A stretch of DNA of 64,000 nucleotides, from contig JAJTUP010000010.1 of assembly GCA_021399435.1 (NCBI GenBank), forward strand, positions 124,001 through 188,000, read 5' to 3'. The position numbers were made by a program, and so were the translations under genes. Positions 34,961-51,400 of the stretch are shown one piece after another. How positions within the stretch are numbered: position 1 is the stretch's first letter; each line of letters opens with the position of its first letter. The notes under the pieces are model-generated. The model did not search any database. It had not been told where the DNA came from and was given only the letters and a program-made list of their open reading frames with translations. This DNA is from Diaporthe sp. PMI_573. Taxonomy: Eukaryota; Ascomycota; Sordariomycetes; Diaporthales; Diaporthaceae.

Positions 34961-36321
34961 TCAGGTCCGCCTGGCCGAATGAAATCTGGTCCTAGACTGC
35001 CATCCCGCCGCGTCCACAGAACGTTTCCCCATAGCGGCGACACTTTCGGCGTAATCGCTGGTGCCGTGGTCTGGGTCTGCATCTGTGGCCTTGCAATCGG
35101 GCTGCTCTCCGTCTTGGCCCAGAGCACCGCCCACCGAAACATACTCTCTTTTACTTTGGCTAGCCGTCACGAGATTCTGAGATGCCTCCTCCGTCCAGCC
35201 CATGATGAAGTCACCATGACTGCACCAGGCGTTGCCGCAAGCCAGCTGCAACGGTGCCGTGCCACTCCACCCACTGCTCAGTGCATCACGCAGGTCATAG
35301 CGAATGCTGAATCGGAGCTGTGGCATGGAGCTTGAGCCCTCTGGACACCAATTATCTGTGCCATAGGAACGGCTCTTGTACGCTGTCTCGAGTGTGTCCA
35401 CGTTGACACACTGTGGGAAGTAGAGGAGCGTCTGGAGGTGCGTACTGCATGTCGAGCTCGGGAAGCCATTTGCATCCGCTGAGATGCCGGAGTCCCCTTC
35501 GCAAAACCACTCAACCTTGGCGTCTGCTGGGGAGGCGTTTGCGGTCGTTGCACTTGCCGAACCGGCTAACATCTTGAGGTCTTGAGGGATAGGGACCTCT
35601 GCCGGAGTTTCGCCTAGGTTGTAATACTGCAGCATTCAGGCGTGAGCGGTCTTGAATTCCTCATCGTCCCGAAAACAGGCTTGTATCTTCAAAGAAATAT
35701 CATCGAGCGAGAACTGTTACTTACGGCGCTGAACCGGCTTAGAGGAACCGGCTCCCAAGTTGAACCATCATCAGTCGTATACAAAAGAGTAGGGACCCCT
35801 ATAGATATAAGCAGATGCGCATACAGGCTGACGGTCTAGAAGATAGGCTTGCATACAGTAGACAGAGAGGTCGTTGGGATTCTCGGCATTTGTGCAGCCT
35901 TCTTGGAGGGCTGCACTGGTCGACGTGTTGATTGTTACGGCATCGGAGCCGAAAAAGGAATGCATGTGTGATTTGTCGTACTGCCCAGGAAATACCTACA
36001 ACATTCAGAGTCAGCTATCAAAGTATCAAAGAAGTAGCTCCTTGCAAATATGATCAGGAGTGAATCACAGGGTGGTCATAGCCTATTTCAAAACGGGCAG
36101 CCCGATAAAGTCTTCGTGACAGGCTAAAGATGGGGGATGTTTGTTCTTGAGGGGGGTGGGGGGGGCAAAGATCGTATCCAAAAGCTGCTTACAATCGGAT
36201 CTATGTTCTTATGCATAAACGGCGATGCGATATTTACTTGAGTGTATGCATTCGTCACTCGGGCGGCTAATCCCAAGGCGACGACCACGAGAGCTGCGCT
36301 GGATCGGATAGAGCCTGGCAT
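34961..36321 (-). CDS. Secreted DUF1996 protein, second copy, 335 aa
   Basis: Four exons: 36321-36193, 35995-35857, 35798-35725, 35626-34961 (introns 197, 58 and 98 bp). The start is the ATG at 36321, giving a signal peptide (PGSIRSSAALVVVALGLAARVTNA without the Met). The conserved family blocks are SPFMHKNIDPIV|FPGQYDKSHMHSFFGSDAV, SVYWVPTLYTTDDGSTWEPVP, SRFSAYYNLG, WFCEGDSG, STHLQTLLYFPQCVN, LRFSIRYDLR, GWSGTAPLQLACGNAWCSHGDFIMGWTEEA. The SHMH pair and Cys spacing match the family. Its intron positions differ from those of the gene at 30202, so the two are old paralogues rather than a recent duplication. The C-terminal ~30 residues are basic and variable. Function is unknown; an extracellular carbohydrate- or metal-binding role is only inferred. 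Confidence 0.92.
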
Positions 36322-37347
36322 TTTGTGCAACCTGGAATCGAAGTTGTAAAAGCGAATGAACTTGAAGCGAGTGGGAGGCGACTGAGTTGACAGATCGGTA
36401 CCGCCTGATAATAGGGAAGTGCAACAGCAACGGTCATAGGCTTCTTTATTTATGTCTCGATCACAAAGTTCTTATCGCCTAATTACCGATGCACATATGC
36501 GTCACTTAATTCAGTACGCCTAGAATGCCTGTCTTCTCAAGGAAGCATAGTGCTAGCGGAGTTTTTCCTTGGCATAGTTTCAACTCTATGGGTTTGCCAG
36601 CTCCCCCTGTCTCTGGAGCAGCCGTTGGCAGCAGCTAAAAGCAAACGGCTTGTTCGGCCCAAATGAACGGAAGACTGAGTTTGGAGAATTTCGAGCAGCT
36701 CGTCGTATGTATATTGGTGCCAAGCCGTGTTTCGAAACAGGAGAAATGGCCTTCTCCCTCGGTTAAAGCAGAGTCGTCGACCTCTTTCCATGGGTTTAAA
36801 TTAGCAGCCGCGGTCATTTAATGTCCATATCTATGATGCCCTAGTATTTCCCCAGAAGCTTTGTCGGGAGTGCGTGCACCGAAAGACCGGAATGCTCATT
36901 CCATAAAGCGAGCAACATGCAAGTATTATCGATAATCTGAAAGAGTTACTCCATGCAGATATTGTCCTGTATTGAGGAGCTTGGTTCCATCATTTGGCCT
37001 TCCGCCATTGGAAGAGATTGATGCCACCTAGGCAAACCGGGACCAGTGGATTTGAGGGTGATCAAAACCACCAGTGCACTACCTGCAGCCTTGTCGAGCT
37101 CGTCTACCAATTAGAATGTGGGCGATTTGGGATCGAATAGGGAATTCCGATGATACTTGGGTAATGCTGAGCTGCAATGCGTTGGTCTACTGCATCCTCT
37201 TTTGCCTACTTATATGTGACAAAGAGAAACAGTTTGTATTCTATGCCGTGCCTTGAGAGCGACAGAACGAGGAGACAGAGGAGGATGTATTCATGCAATT
37301 AAGATCCTTCAACTACACACTCATTCATGCTACACAAGCCAGACCTT
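36322..37347. other. Intergenic region
   Basis: Promoter of the second DUF1996 gene and 3' flank of the amine oxidase gene. No coding region is supported. Confidence 0.45.
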
Positions 37348-38807
37348 TCATAGCCTCGCATTGTAATCCAGAAGATCCTTCATCTCAAATCTGGGGAAGT
37401 CTGCGTACTCGGCGCCATCAGGGCGCTCTCTGTCCCATGCCCACTTCTCCCTCAAATTCGGTGCAAGCTCACCCTCCATCATCTGGACAACGTACTTGCC
37501 TAGGACAGGGAAGAACTTGTAGCCGTGGAAAGAGCCGCAGGTGGCTACATATAGGCCCTTGGCTCCCGCGTGCGGCGAGATGATGAAGTCACAGCTGCTG
37601 GTAAAAGCATCCCTAACAAATTCAAGTCAGCTGCCGTGCTATCGGCTCCGTCGCAGGGACCGGGAAAAGGGCGCAGGTGTTCCAACTCACCAGCAAATGC
37701 GATGCTTCTCCTGTTTCCAACCTGCGGCCTTCTTGCCGTAGAAGACCTTATTCGCATAGACAATATCCTCCTTGAGAGGATTCGATACCTTCCACTGTGC
37801 ATAGTCTTGCTCAGGCGGTGGCGCAGAGAGCTTCTTCCCCGGCAACACTTCTTGCACATTTGTGAAGATCTTCTGGCCCCACCACTTCAACTCGCGGTCC
37901 TTGGTCGGCGGCAAGCTCCCGATGAACGGCCCCGTTTCAACGCGGTATCCTTGCACGCCGACAGGCATGGACTTGAACCGCTCGAACGATTTGTCGTCAA
38001 GAGTGACCATTCCGGTGGTGATGCCTCCGGCGACAATGCGGCCGCCTGCGCTGACAGCCTTGATCCCGCTGCTCTGCGCGCTGTATTCGAGCAGCTTTGC
38101 CGTGTACGCCCCGGTTGAGAGGACGGTGTGCGTGGCTCGAAGCTGCTGACCGGACTTGGTCTTGACACCGGTGCAGGCACCGCTGCTGTCGAAGCTCACG
38201 GTGGAAACTTCGGCTACAACGTATTTGACGCCAAGCCTGATTGCTTCCTTGGTGACGGCCCTCAGTGCATCGCCAGCGTGAGCGAAGCCGCTGGTTCTGT
38301 TGACCAGGACCTCCTTGACGCCTTCATAGTCGGCGTCTTCAAAGAGGCCGTCGTACAGCTTCTTGGCTTTGTCCACACTAAACGGTATGGAATCAGCTCA
38401 CAGGTCTTGGACACGTAGAGAAGGTTTCATTCATGTTGAACTTACGGCACGGCCTGCAAGTCAGCCTTTCTGCCAAGCTTCTTGTAGTTGTTGATGACTT
38501 CTTGGGCGTAATCAGTGCGGCAAATCCAGTAGATGCCCGTTTCGACGAAATATGGCTTCCATAACGGATCACTCTTGAAAATGTCCTGCGCCTCGAGTGC
38601 CAGTGCGCAGTAGTCAATGTCATCGTAATCAGCGCGCACAACCTTGTTCCAGTCCCATGACGCTGCCACACGGCTGTCTGCATCATAAGCATCCCGGTCC
38701 ACGATTGTCACCGATGCATTGGGGTATTTCTTGATGAGATGGTATGCAGTAGATACACCAAATACTCCAGCCCCAACAATGAGATATGAAGCGTTGCTGG
38801 GGGCCAT
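37348..38807 (-). CDS. FAD-dependent amine oxidase (sarcosine/fructosyl-amine oxidase type), 437 aa
   Basis: Three exons: 38807-38446, 38377-37691, 37612-37348, joined in frame. The start is the ATG at 38807 (MAPSNASY). The Rossmann FAD motif GAGVFG is at residues 12-17, followed by STAYHL and TIVDRD. Cys349 in HRICWDAFT is at the place where monomeric sarcosine oxidases and fructosyl-amine oxidases bind FAD covalently, and GSFHGYKFFPVLGKYV is the typical C-terminal FAD block. Family members oxidise the C-N bond of secondary amines (sarcosine, pipecolate, Amadori products) with O2, releasing H2O2 and an aldehyde. The last three residues, ARL, resemble a type-1 peroxisomal signal, which suits an H2O2 producer. 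The neighbours (Rieske oxygenase, dimethylglycine dehydrogenase) suggest sarcosine to glycine plus formaldehyde as the reaction; pipecolate or fructosyl-amino acids are alternatives. Confidence 0.88.
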
Positions 38808-40946
38808 GTCGCGAAAAAAAATGACGGACAATTAGAAGCAAATGAACGATGCAGGAAGTGAGCTAGGTGCAGACAACAACCAAGGCCAGCCAAGCTTTCA
38901 GCAATGAAGGAGGAAGCTGAGATCAGTGGCCTACGGGTAGAAAGTATGACGAGCGGACGGTGAAATAGTGACGGCAAAAAGATTCTGGCAAGTCAGTTCA
39001 CGATGCTGTTTTGTGCTGTGATACCCAGGTACGTACTGCAGCTTCCATGTAACCAACCACACTGTGTACCTGGATATAAGTCAGAGTAGAAATCCAACCC
39101 CTGGCCTCTGTAAGTCGATCACCGAATGATCGCCGGAGTTAAACTAGATATGGGTTTGCTCCCAACTTCTCTGCGACACGAGGATTCAAGCTACGGGGTG
39201 CCGCATCCGATAACGTATCTGACGCTCTGAGAGCCGCATGACCCGCCAAGTCCGTTCTCGGTGTGGCATTATCAGCCCCGCATAATGTACTGAGCCAGTA
39301 TCTCCGTCGAACGGCTTGCACCCAACCAGGTATCTGCTGAAACTAAGTATCAAGTATCATGTATCTTCTGTTTCTCCTGTACGCTATCACAAAAAATCCG
39401 GCTTGAGGAGATAGTGATCGGCTTCTTGCTGCCCTATTATTCCACCACGTTGGAGGGCATCCCCTAATGTCGAGTAGCACGGCGAAGGGATCGAGATACG
39501 AAATGCAGGCGACATATTGGAGCACATGGCGTGATTTAGAATCACAGCGGCCTGGACATGACACACAGCGCACTCTGGCTCTCGGGACCGAGCTTGATAT
39601 GAGACGGGTATCCAATAACAGCGGGCAGCTCGCCCGTCTCGCATCTTGTTGAGCCTCCTGCTTGATATCAGAAGATGGCCCTCAACAGGATCGTGGCCTA
39701 GTCAGGAACTTTGAATCCACCCTTGCAGCTCAACCAGGATTGCGAATCTGAGGTGCACTCGGAAGCCGCAGGCAGAACGGACCACAACAGCCCGGTGAAC
39801 AGTATCAAGTCAGCTCGTTGGAATAAGTGGCCATTGATCCCGACCACAACCCGTGCCGACGACGTCCAAATCCTGTGCTGACACGGAGACCCGCAGGTGT
39901 CCCAATCCGTCGCGAGTCGGAAGGGGCGGAAATGGGTGGGTATACAGTACTTTGCGTCTATAGAAATCTGCCAGCCGCCATAATCGTCGGCGGGATGGTT
40001 CGTTGTTGGCTCAGGTGAAGCCAAGATAGCCACATGACGATACCCATTACTCACTGACACGTCGTCCAGACCGCAAGCACGGCCCGTGTGAGTTGATATT
40101 ACCTAAAATTTACCGCCAGTATGCATACCCCGACTCCCCAGGTGTGGAGGAATGGGTAGCTCGTGACGAGCCGATGCAGGGCCCCCGGCTGTCAGTCCTG
40201 TTCCCCAGCCGGAACGATTGTGCACGCCCCAGGCATGGTCTAGACCCCAGGGGTCGCGTTCGACTTAGCGTGCATCATCTCCACGCGCCTTCTCCGACGA
40301 ACGGACGCATCATGTGTTGTCTATTGCCAACCCTGCCTTATCACATAGAGTTAGTGATGTGTTCGGAGCTACTAAATCGAGATTTGCGCCAGCCGTCGGC
40401 ATGCCGAGATCACGGGTGATTATTCACTTACACGCAGGGTTCAGAGTCAGCTACCGTGACATGAGATGCTAGTCTAAACTATTCTTGGCCATTCTCGTGA
40501 CAGGTAAACACTGCGGAATGAGATGGCAAGTACGGTAGTGACTATTTTGTAAACTCCACATCGTTCACAGAACGTCTTTTTGTGGCTGCGCTTGTCTTGA
40601 CATGCAGTCGTCAAATTATTCTGTGTTTTACGCGAGAGCATAGAAACTGATGTTCTGATGTCTTCGAATGCATGAAGATGCAGTCTGGAAAACTTAAAAT
40701 TCCATGAGTCAACCTATGGAAGAAGCAACGCTAAACTGACATTCTTGACAATGCTTTCAACCATGAAACAAACGAATGGCTGCTAAAAGGATCACAACTT
40801 TGCGCCCCAGTTCATCTGTGCTGACATGAGCAGCAGTATTGCTCGGACATGACGTTTCCCAGAAAATATCAGAACGCCATGACTCCTCCGCACCCAAGTT
40901 GGAAAATGAATGGCGGCCACATTGTGAACTGTCATTCAAAGACAGA
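38808..40946. other. Intergenic region
   Basis: Promoter side of the amine oxidase gene and 3' flank of the Rieske gene, both on the minus strand. It holds one CTTATC (GATA-type) motif near 40336. No gene is supported. Confidence 0.4.
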
Positions 40947-42348
40947 TTACCAAGCAAGCGGGCCCTTCTCGTCAAGAGTCGAGCAGCTCAGACCCGAGCA
41001 GAACGAGATGTCTTTCTCGGCAGCATCTGCGTTATAGTCACCAAATGTCTGCCTCGCCGGCCAGATCTCTTTCTTGACCGCCTTCTCCTTGTTCCAGTGT
41101 TCAGTGACTGCCTCGCGGCACAGATTTTGGAAGAAGAGAGGGCCCTTCTCCATACGGGGATGCATCTCCCCGTTGATGAAGGTCCCGGCGTTAACATTAC
41201 GTTGTGCCGCGTCACAGAGAACCTTGTCCTCCGACATGATGCGTTTGTACATCTGGTTGACGAGCTGGAAGCTCTCCTCTGTGGCGTTCTTGTTGCGGAA
41301 GACCTGATAGGCCATGGTGGACCTGTTGGCAGAGTGTGGAATGAAGCGCTGGATGAACAAGAAGTTGGGGCTGTGCGATATCGTCAGCTCCTGCCCTCAA
41401 CATGTATGTGGACTAGGCTTTTCAGGGCTACTCACGTTACATTGTGCGAGACGTTAGGGAAGTGATAAGTTGGTGCCACAATCAAGCCCTGATCCCTCTG
41501 CTCGGGCTTCGTGGCCACATTGTGGATGATGTAGCCTCGCTTCGTCTCCACATTGTAGGCCTCTAGGTCAGCGACCGCGGGGATGTCGGGGTGAGTGGTT
41601 TTGCAGTGGTAGCACTCGTTGTAGTTGTCAGCGAGGATCTTCCAATTGTAGTCCCCGTCCATCTGCCAGGCATGATCAAAGACGTAATCATCAAAGTTGA
41701 AGTCTTTGTACTTCTCCTGGGTATCGGCTCCCTCGAAATCATCCTCCCAGGCAACCTCGGGTGTGTCTTTGGCGTCAAAGTTGACCCAGATGAAGCCATT
41801 GTTGTCAATGTGGGTGTGAATACGGAGCAGCCCGTTCTTGGACTTGTCGAAACCCTCAAGCTCCTGGTAGCCAGGAGCCTTTGCGAGGTTCCCGCTGAGA
41901 CCATAAGACCAGCCGTGGTATCTGTTTGCAAACTTGTCAGTATATGGAGGCTACAAAGCTTTCGGAGGCTCAGCCTCGCGCATGATTGCTTGGGCATTAC
42001 TGACCTGCAAGAAAATATCATGGAGGTGCCCTGCTCCTTCTCCACGATAGGATAGGCGCGGTGCCTGCAGATGTTGTGGAAGGCATTAATGGAGCCCTTG
42101 CGATCATGGGCAATGATGAAATTGAAGCCAGCGACCTCAAAATTGAGCCAGTCGCCTGCGTTGGGGAGTCTGATCTTGTGGGTGATGAGCTGCCACCTCC
42201 GAGAAAAGATGGCACGCCTCTCGAGCTCGTACATCTCATGGGAGGTGTACCAGCCAGAGGGCAGGGCCCGGATGGGGGCCTTGTCCTCCGCGGGCTTGGA
42301 GTGGTAGCCCGCTAGGCTTCCAAGATAGCTGAGTACCGCCGTCGTCAT
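40947..42348 (-). CDS. Rieske [2Fe-2S] oxygenase, choline/glycine-betaine monooxygenase type, 417 aa
   Basis: Three exons: 42348-42005, 41921-41436, 41370-40947 (introns 83 and 65 bp). The start is the ATG at 42348. The Rieske centre is C94-x-H96 ... C114-x2-H117, the second half completed across the first intron. The mononuclear iron site is in DNYNECYHCKTTH (His220, His225, with Asp213 as the likely electron bridge). This is the alpha subunit of a ring-hydroxylating-type oxygenase; the closest recognised relatives are plant choline monooxygenase and bacterial glycine-betaine monooxygenase GbcA. It would hydroxylate an N-methyl group using O2 and electrons from a reductase, and no reductase gene is present nearby. 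No targeting peptide is seen, so a cytosolic location is likely. Substrate choice (choline, betaine or carnitine) cannot be decided from sequence; neighbours favour betaine to dimethylglycine. Confidence 0.9.
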
Positions 42349-47565
<5,217 letters not shown>

Positions 47566-47904
47566 AGGACTCGGGATGTTGATGTTAAGCCAATATGTAT
47601 GTGACCCAATGGAAATCATTCGCCGAACACATGCTGGAGAAGCTTGGTCTTGTGGTCTCTGAGTGTTGTCAGGGTTGAGCCCTCGCTTTCGAGACGTTTA
47701 TATGAAGGCAAACCCGGTGCCATCTAGACGCTACGGCCACAGAGCCAGCGGAACAAGTGTGAGATGTAATAGTCTCCAAGGGACAGTCACTTGAGTATCA
47801 TGTATTAATAATTGTCATAATAGTTACGTGTAACCCGAATTTAAAATCAAAGCCCCTTGCCTCTGGCCATGGACCAAGAATTGTAAAGATCATGTGACCC
47901 AAGC
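47566..47904. other. Convergent intergenic spacer
   Basis: 3' flanks of the dehydrogenase and MFS genes; nothing else is seen. Confidence 0.5.
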
Positions 47905-49491
47905 CTATTCCTCCGCATCAGTCACTTTGGCCTTGGTCTCCCCATATCTCTGTAGAAGCGGGATTGCAATCCCGGTCCAAAGAGCCAATCCAATCACCAT
48001 GGCCAGCCCGCTTCCCCAGCCATGCGTCTCTTTGAAATGAGGTGCCTGGGAGCTTGCGAACTGGACCTGCTGGAACGGGATGGCCACTGCGCCGCCCACA
48101 GCTGTCATGAAACCCAGGATGAAGGCCCGTTTCTGCTGATCCCCCCCACAGGTCTCATTCGTCCATCCGGCTAGTAAAGGTGTGTAGCAGCCGTAGCAGC
48201 CACACAAGATGAACGCAGCCATTTTTAAACGGTGTGGGACATCCCAAACAGTGAGCACGATGTAGCAGGCTGCCAGAAGAGTGCCCACAGCAAGACACAC
48301 CGGTCCCCGTTTCCCAATTTTGTCGGCCACGAAGCCGGAGCCTAGCATGAAGCAGAAGTTGACGGCTCCGATGGCGGTGGGAATGTTGTTTATCTGCGGG
48401 ATCGTGTACATGCCAGTGCTCTTGAGATAGAGTGTGAAGTATTGCATCACATAGTTCCCAACCGTCAGGGACCAGAGTGAATACCCAATCACAAAGGCGT
48501 AGACCTGCCATGAGGTAAAGATGCGCCGGACAACCGTCCAGTCCAGCTTTCCAGTGGGCTGGCGCCCTTCCTCTTCGATGCGTTCTCTGGCTCGCTTCTT
48601 CTCCCAGTCGCTCAAGTACCAGGCTTTCGTGGTGTGTGGAGTATCGGGGTAACAGATCTGGTTTCATGTTAGTCATATGAGCACCAAAATCAAGTTACTT
48701 TTGCGATGACCGGGTTGGGTCCTGAGCTGATAAATGGACAAACATACAACACCATAAATAGCTACGGGCACCGCCAGGATGAAATCAAAGATAAAAAGCC
48801 ATCGCCAGGCTGACAGGCCGCCTCTGCCCGCCATTCCGGTGTACAAGGCCGCCTGGAGGTAGCCTGAGAACATCTGGCCCAAGACACCCGAGATAACAAA
48901 TAGAGCCGACCGCCGTGCGAGCTCACTTTTCCGGTACCAGCAACCCAGGGTGTAAGTAATGCCGGGCCAGGCAGCAGACTCGAAAAGACCGATACAGAAG
49001 CGAAGTGCATAGAATTGAGCAGCCGTGTTGCACTTGTAGAGGAACAAGACAAAGAGCGACCATGTCATCAGGCAGGACGGAAGCCAGATGCGTGGCGGGA
49101 CGACAGTGATGATGAGGTTGGCGAAAGATGCCCCGATGAGGGTGCCGATGGTGAAATAAGTGTTCATCCAGGAGAGTTCATTGCCAGGGCCAAATCCAAG
49201 CTCTTCTGCCATCCCGGATGCGTAGGCGTTGGTGACATTGTTTCCATCCAGCCACTTGATGAAAAAGCATAGACACGAGTAGCTTAACAGGAACCAGTCA
49301 AGCTTGAGGATGAGACGCTTTTCCTCAGCCGATGTGCCTGGCTCATGCCAATGGAACCAGCGCCCAGTCTGCCTTTCCGTCGCTTGTGTGTGTGTCGGAT
49401 TGCTGTCTTTCGACTCACCGTCGAGCTCCCGGGCAGTGATAGATCGTTTCATATTGTCCTTGGCCGCACTGGCCTCGGTCTCTGCAGACAT
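47905..49491 (-). CDS. MFS organic-anion transporter (Dal5/allantoate-type), 498 aa
   Basis: Two exons, 49491-48748 and 48657-47905, with a 90-bp intron at 48747-48658. The join gives YGV|ICYPDTPHTTKAWYL, a typical fungal Dal5-family loop. A polar tail of about 60 residues precedes TM1. LDWFLLSYSCLCFFIKWLDGNNVTNAY, then GNELSWMNTYFTIGTLIG, RFCIGLFESAAWPG and SAWRWLFIFDFILAVPV are the signatures of the anion:cation symporter branch (Dal5, Tna1, Fen2-like). Those proteins import allantoate, nicotinate, pantothenate or small carboxylates with protons. It starts 370 bp from the divergent alpha/beta hydrolase gene, so the two may share a promoter. Within this gene group it is the obvious candidate for substrate uptake, but a quaternary amine is not a classic substrate of this family, so a carboxylate or hydantoin-like compound is equally likely. 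Confidence 0.9.
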
Positions 49492-49861
49492 GTCTGGATG
49501 TGTTGTTATGAGCGCTGGGTGAGCCAGCGCTCTGGAAGCCTAGGTCAACAACGTGGGCGGCTGGCCAGAATTTTATTCGGCATTCAACTTTAGAACAATG
49601 GGGTGGGATTGGTACCCGCGTTCATATTCCCGAAGTCGGGAGAGAAAATCCACGGCGGGCAAGCACGCCATGCACCTTGTCTCAAATGCTGATATCGATT
49701 GGACTTGTGCACAGGTGGGTGCCGGGCCAGATTACCCGAGTCGGACCATCCAGGATGATCAATCTACCTTTCCCATTCAAATAGGATTTTTTGTTTGCTA
49801 TATTTCAACAAGTCTGGCGAAGCTGTTCGATAAGATGCAAGATCAAAATTATTGATTCAGT
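49492..49861. promoter_or_regulatory. Divergent promoter between MFS and hydrolase genes
   Basis: 370 bp separate the start codons of two oppositely oriented genes, so the stretch must contain both promoters. No clear TATA box or GATA cluster is visible. Confidence 0.4.
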
Positions 49862-50927
49862 ATGACTGACTTTGTAACCGTCAACAATGCCAGGTTGGCG
49901 TATCGCCTATGCGGCCCGGCTAATGCTCCACTTATAATCACACTCCACGGCGGTCGTGGAATGGGTATAGTTAGCGTCCTTCCCGCGTTCGTGACGATAA
50001 CTCACAGTGACCAGGTGATCACCGGTCAGACTTCAAGGCATACGGTCCTTTAGGTGACGAATGGCGAGTTCTCTCATTTGATTACAGAGGCCATGGGCAG
50101 AGTTCTCGCACGAAACCTTACACGTTCAACCAACTCGTGGACGACATTGAAGGCATCCGACAATGTTTTGCCGGGGACGGAAGCCAGGTTATCATCTGCG
50201 GTGGTAGCTTTGGCGGATTTCTCGCGCAGCAGTATGCGATCAAATATGCGTCGAATGTATCCCACCTGATACTGCGGGGAACCGCTGCTTCACACCACCG
50301 TACGTAGTAGTTTACCCCATCGAGCTGCAGAAACTGAACGCTTTTTAGATGAGAGCGGAGCCATTGAAGTCCTCAGGCAGAGGATCCATATGGCGCCAAG
50401 CTTTTCCATCGAGATGCTGAAGGATAAGGTCTTCGGAAGCTTTGAAAGCGATTTAGAATTCCGGCTGGTACATCTTGCCATGATGCCCCTCTATAGCGAG
50501 AAGTTCGATGCCAATGCCGGTCTGAGCAGCTGCTTGGACAACGTTTACAACTCTGAAGCGCATAGTAAGACCAGGGTTGAGCCTATCAATGACGCGATTT
50601 TAATCTAACACTGACCACTGCATACAGACGACCTCTATTCTGAAAAGGAGAAGTATTTTGACTACAGAGCTGACCTCCACCGCATCACGGCCAGGACACT
50701 AGTGATTGTTGGAGAGAAGGACTGGATTTGCCCGTTGGGTAAGCAATGTGAACATAGTTCGAGGAATGATGAGCTCCTTGTTGACCAAGTCCACAGAAAA
50801 CTCCGAGTTCATTGCGTCTGAGGTGCCCGATGCAGAACTCTTCGTGGTGGAGAATGCCAACCACAGTGTCCACTTGGAGAAGAATTACGAAGTCTTGAGA
50901 CGCATACGAGCCCATTTGACGAAGTGA
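49862..50927 (+). CDS. Alpha/beta hydrolase (proline-iminopeptidase-like), 281 aa
   Basis: Five exons: 49862-49964, 50015-50299, 50349-50564, 50628-50738, 50797-50927, with introns of 49-63 bp. The acceptor of the last intron was chosen at CCACAG (50796) because only that keeps the frame into ENSEFIASEVP. The visible catalytic set is an oxyanion-hole HGGRG, the nucleophile Ser99 in CGGSFGG, Asp233 in VGEKDWICP and His261 in ENANHSVH. FDYRGHGQSS is the typical loop after strand 5. The closest recognised group is the S33/proline iminopeptidase-like hydrolases, which also includes lactonases and amide hydrolases. There is no signal peptide, so it is cytosolic. It sits between the transporter and the hydantoinase/oxoprolinase gene and may prepare or finish that enzyme's substrate. 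Confidence 0.88.
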
Positions 50928-51400
50928 TAAGAGTAAACTTCAGTTCTCAAGACTGCAGTTTACCTACAACGGTGGCCTCACCAAGCCGCTAATTAATCAT
51001 TTGTATCATCCGAACTTGTTATGAAATTTCAATGTCGATGAAGCGGTGTGTGAATGAAAGATCTTCAATGAGACGGAATGAAACAGCAACTCATGGATTC
51101 CTCAACTCCATCTATGAGCCTGGTCAGACCCGTAATGGCGAATGGTTACGAATTGGGTATAGCTTTGATTGCGGTGCCGGTCGCGGACCTCCACGGGCAA
51201 CACAGAAAGTCGAATTTCGCTCATATCCACTTTGTCAGCATTTGATTTCTTTCTGATATGCAAATTCGATGGAAATTGGTCTAAGAGTTCTCAATCATAT
51301 TCAGCCTGAGCTGCTACTCTGATAATTCAAGTACGACTGACTGAGCTGCGCTTGCTGTTATTATCAGCCAAACTGCCCTCCTGATTGCACTCTAGAAATC
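50928..51400. other. Intergenic spacer
   Basis: Promoter of the hydantoinase/oxoprolinase gene; no motif stands out. Confidence 0.4.

Noticed and set aside
34745..35335. 196-codon plus-strand frame
   Set aside because: Largely antisense to the last exon of the DUF1996 gene at 34961-36321, whose frame carries conserved family motifs.
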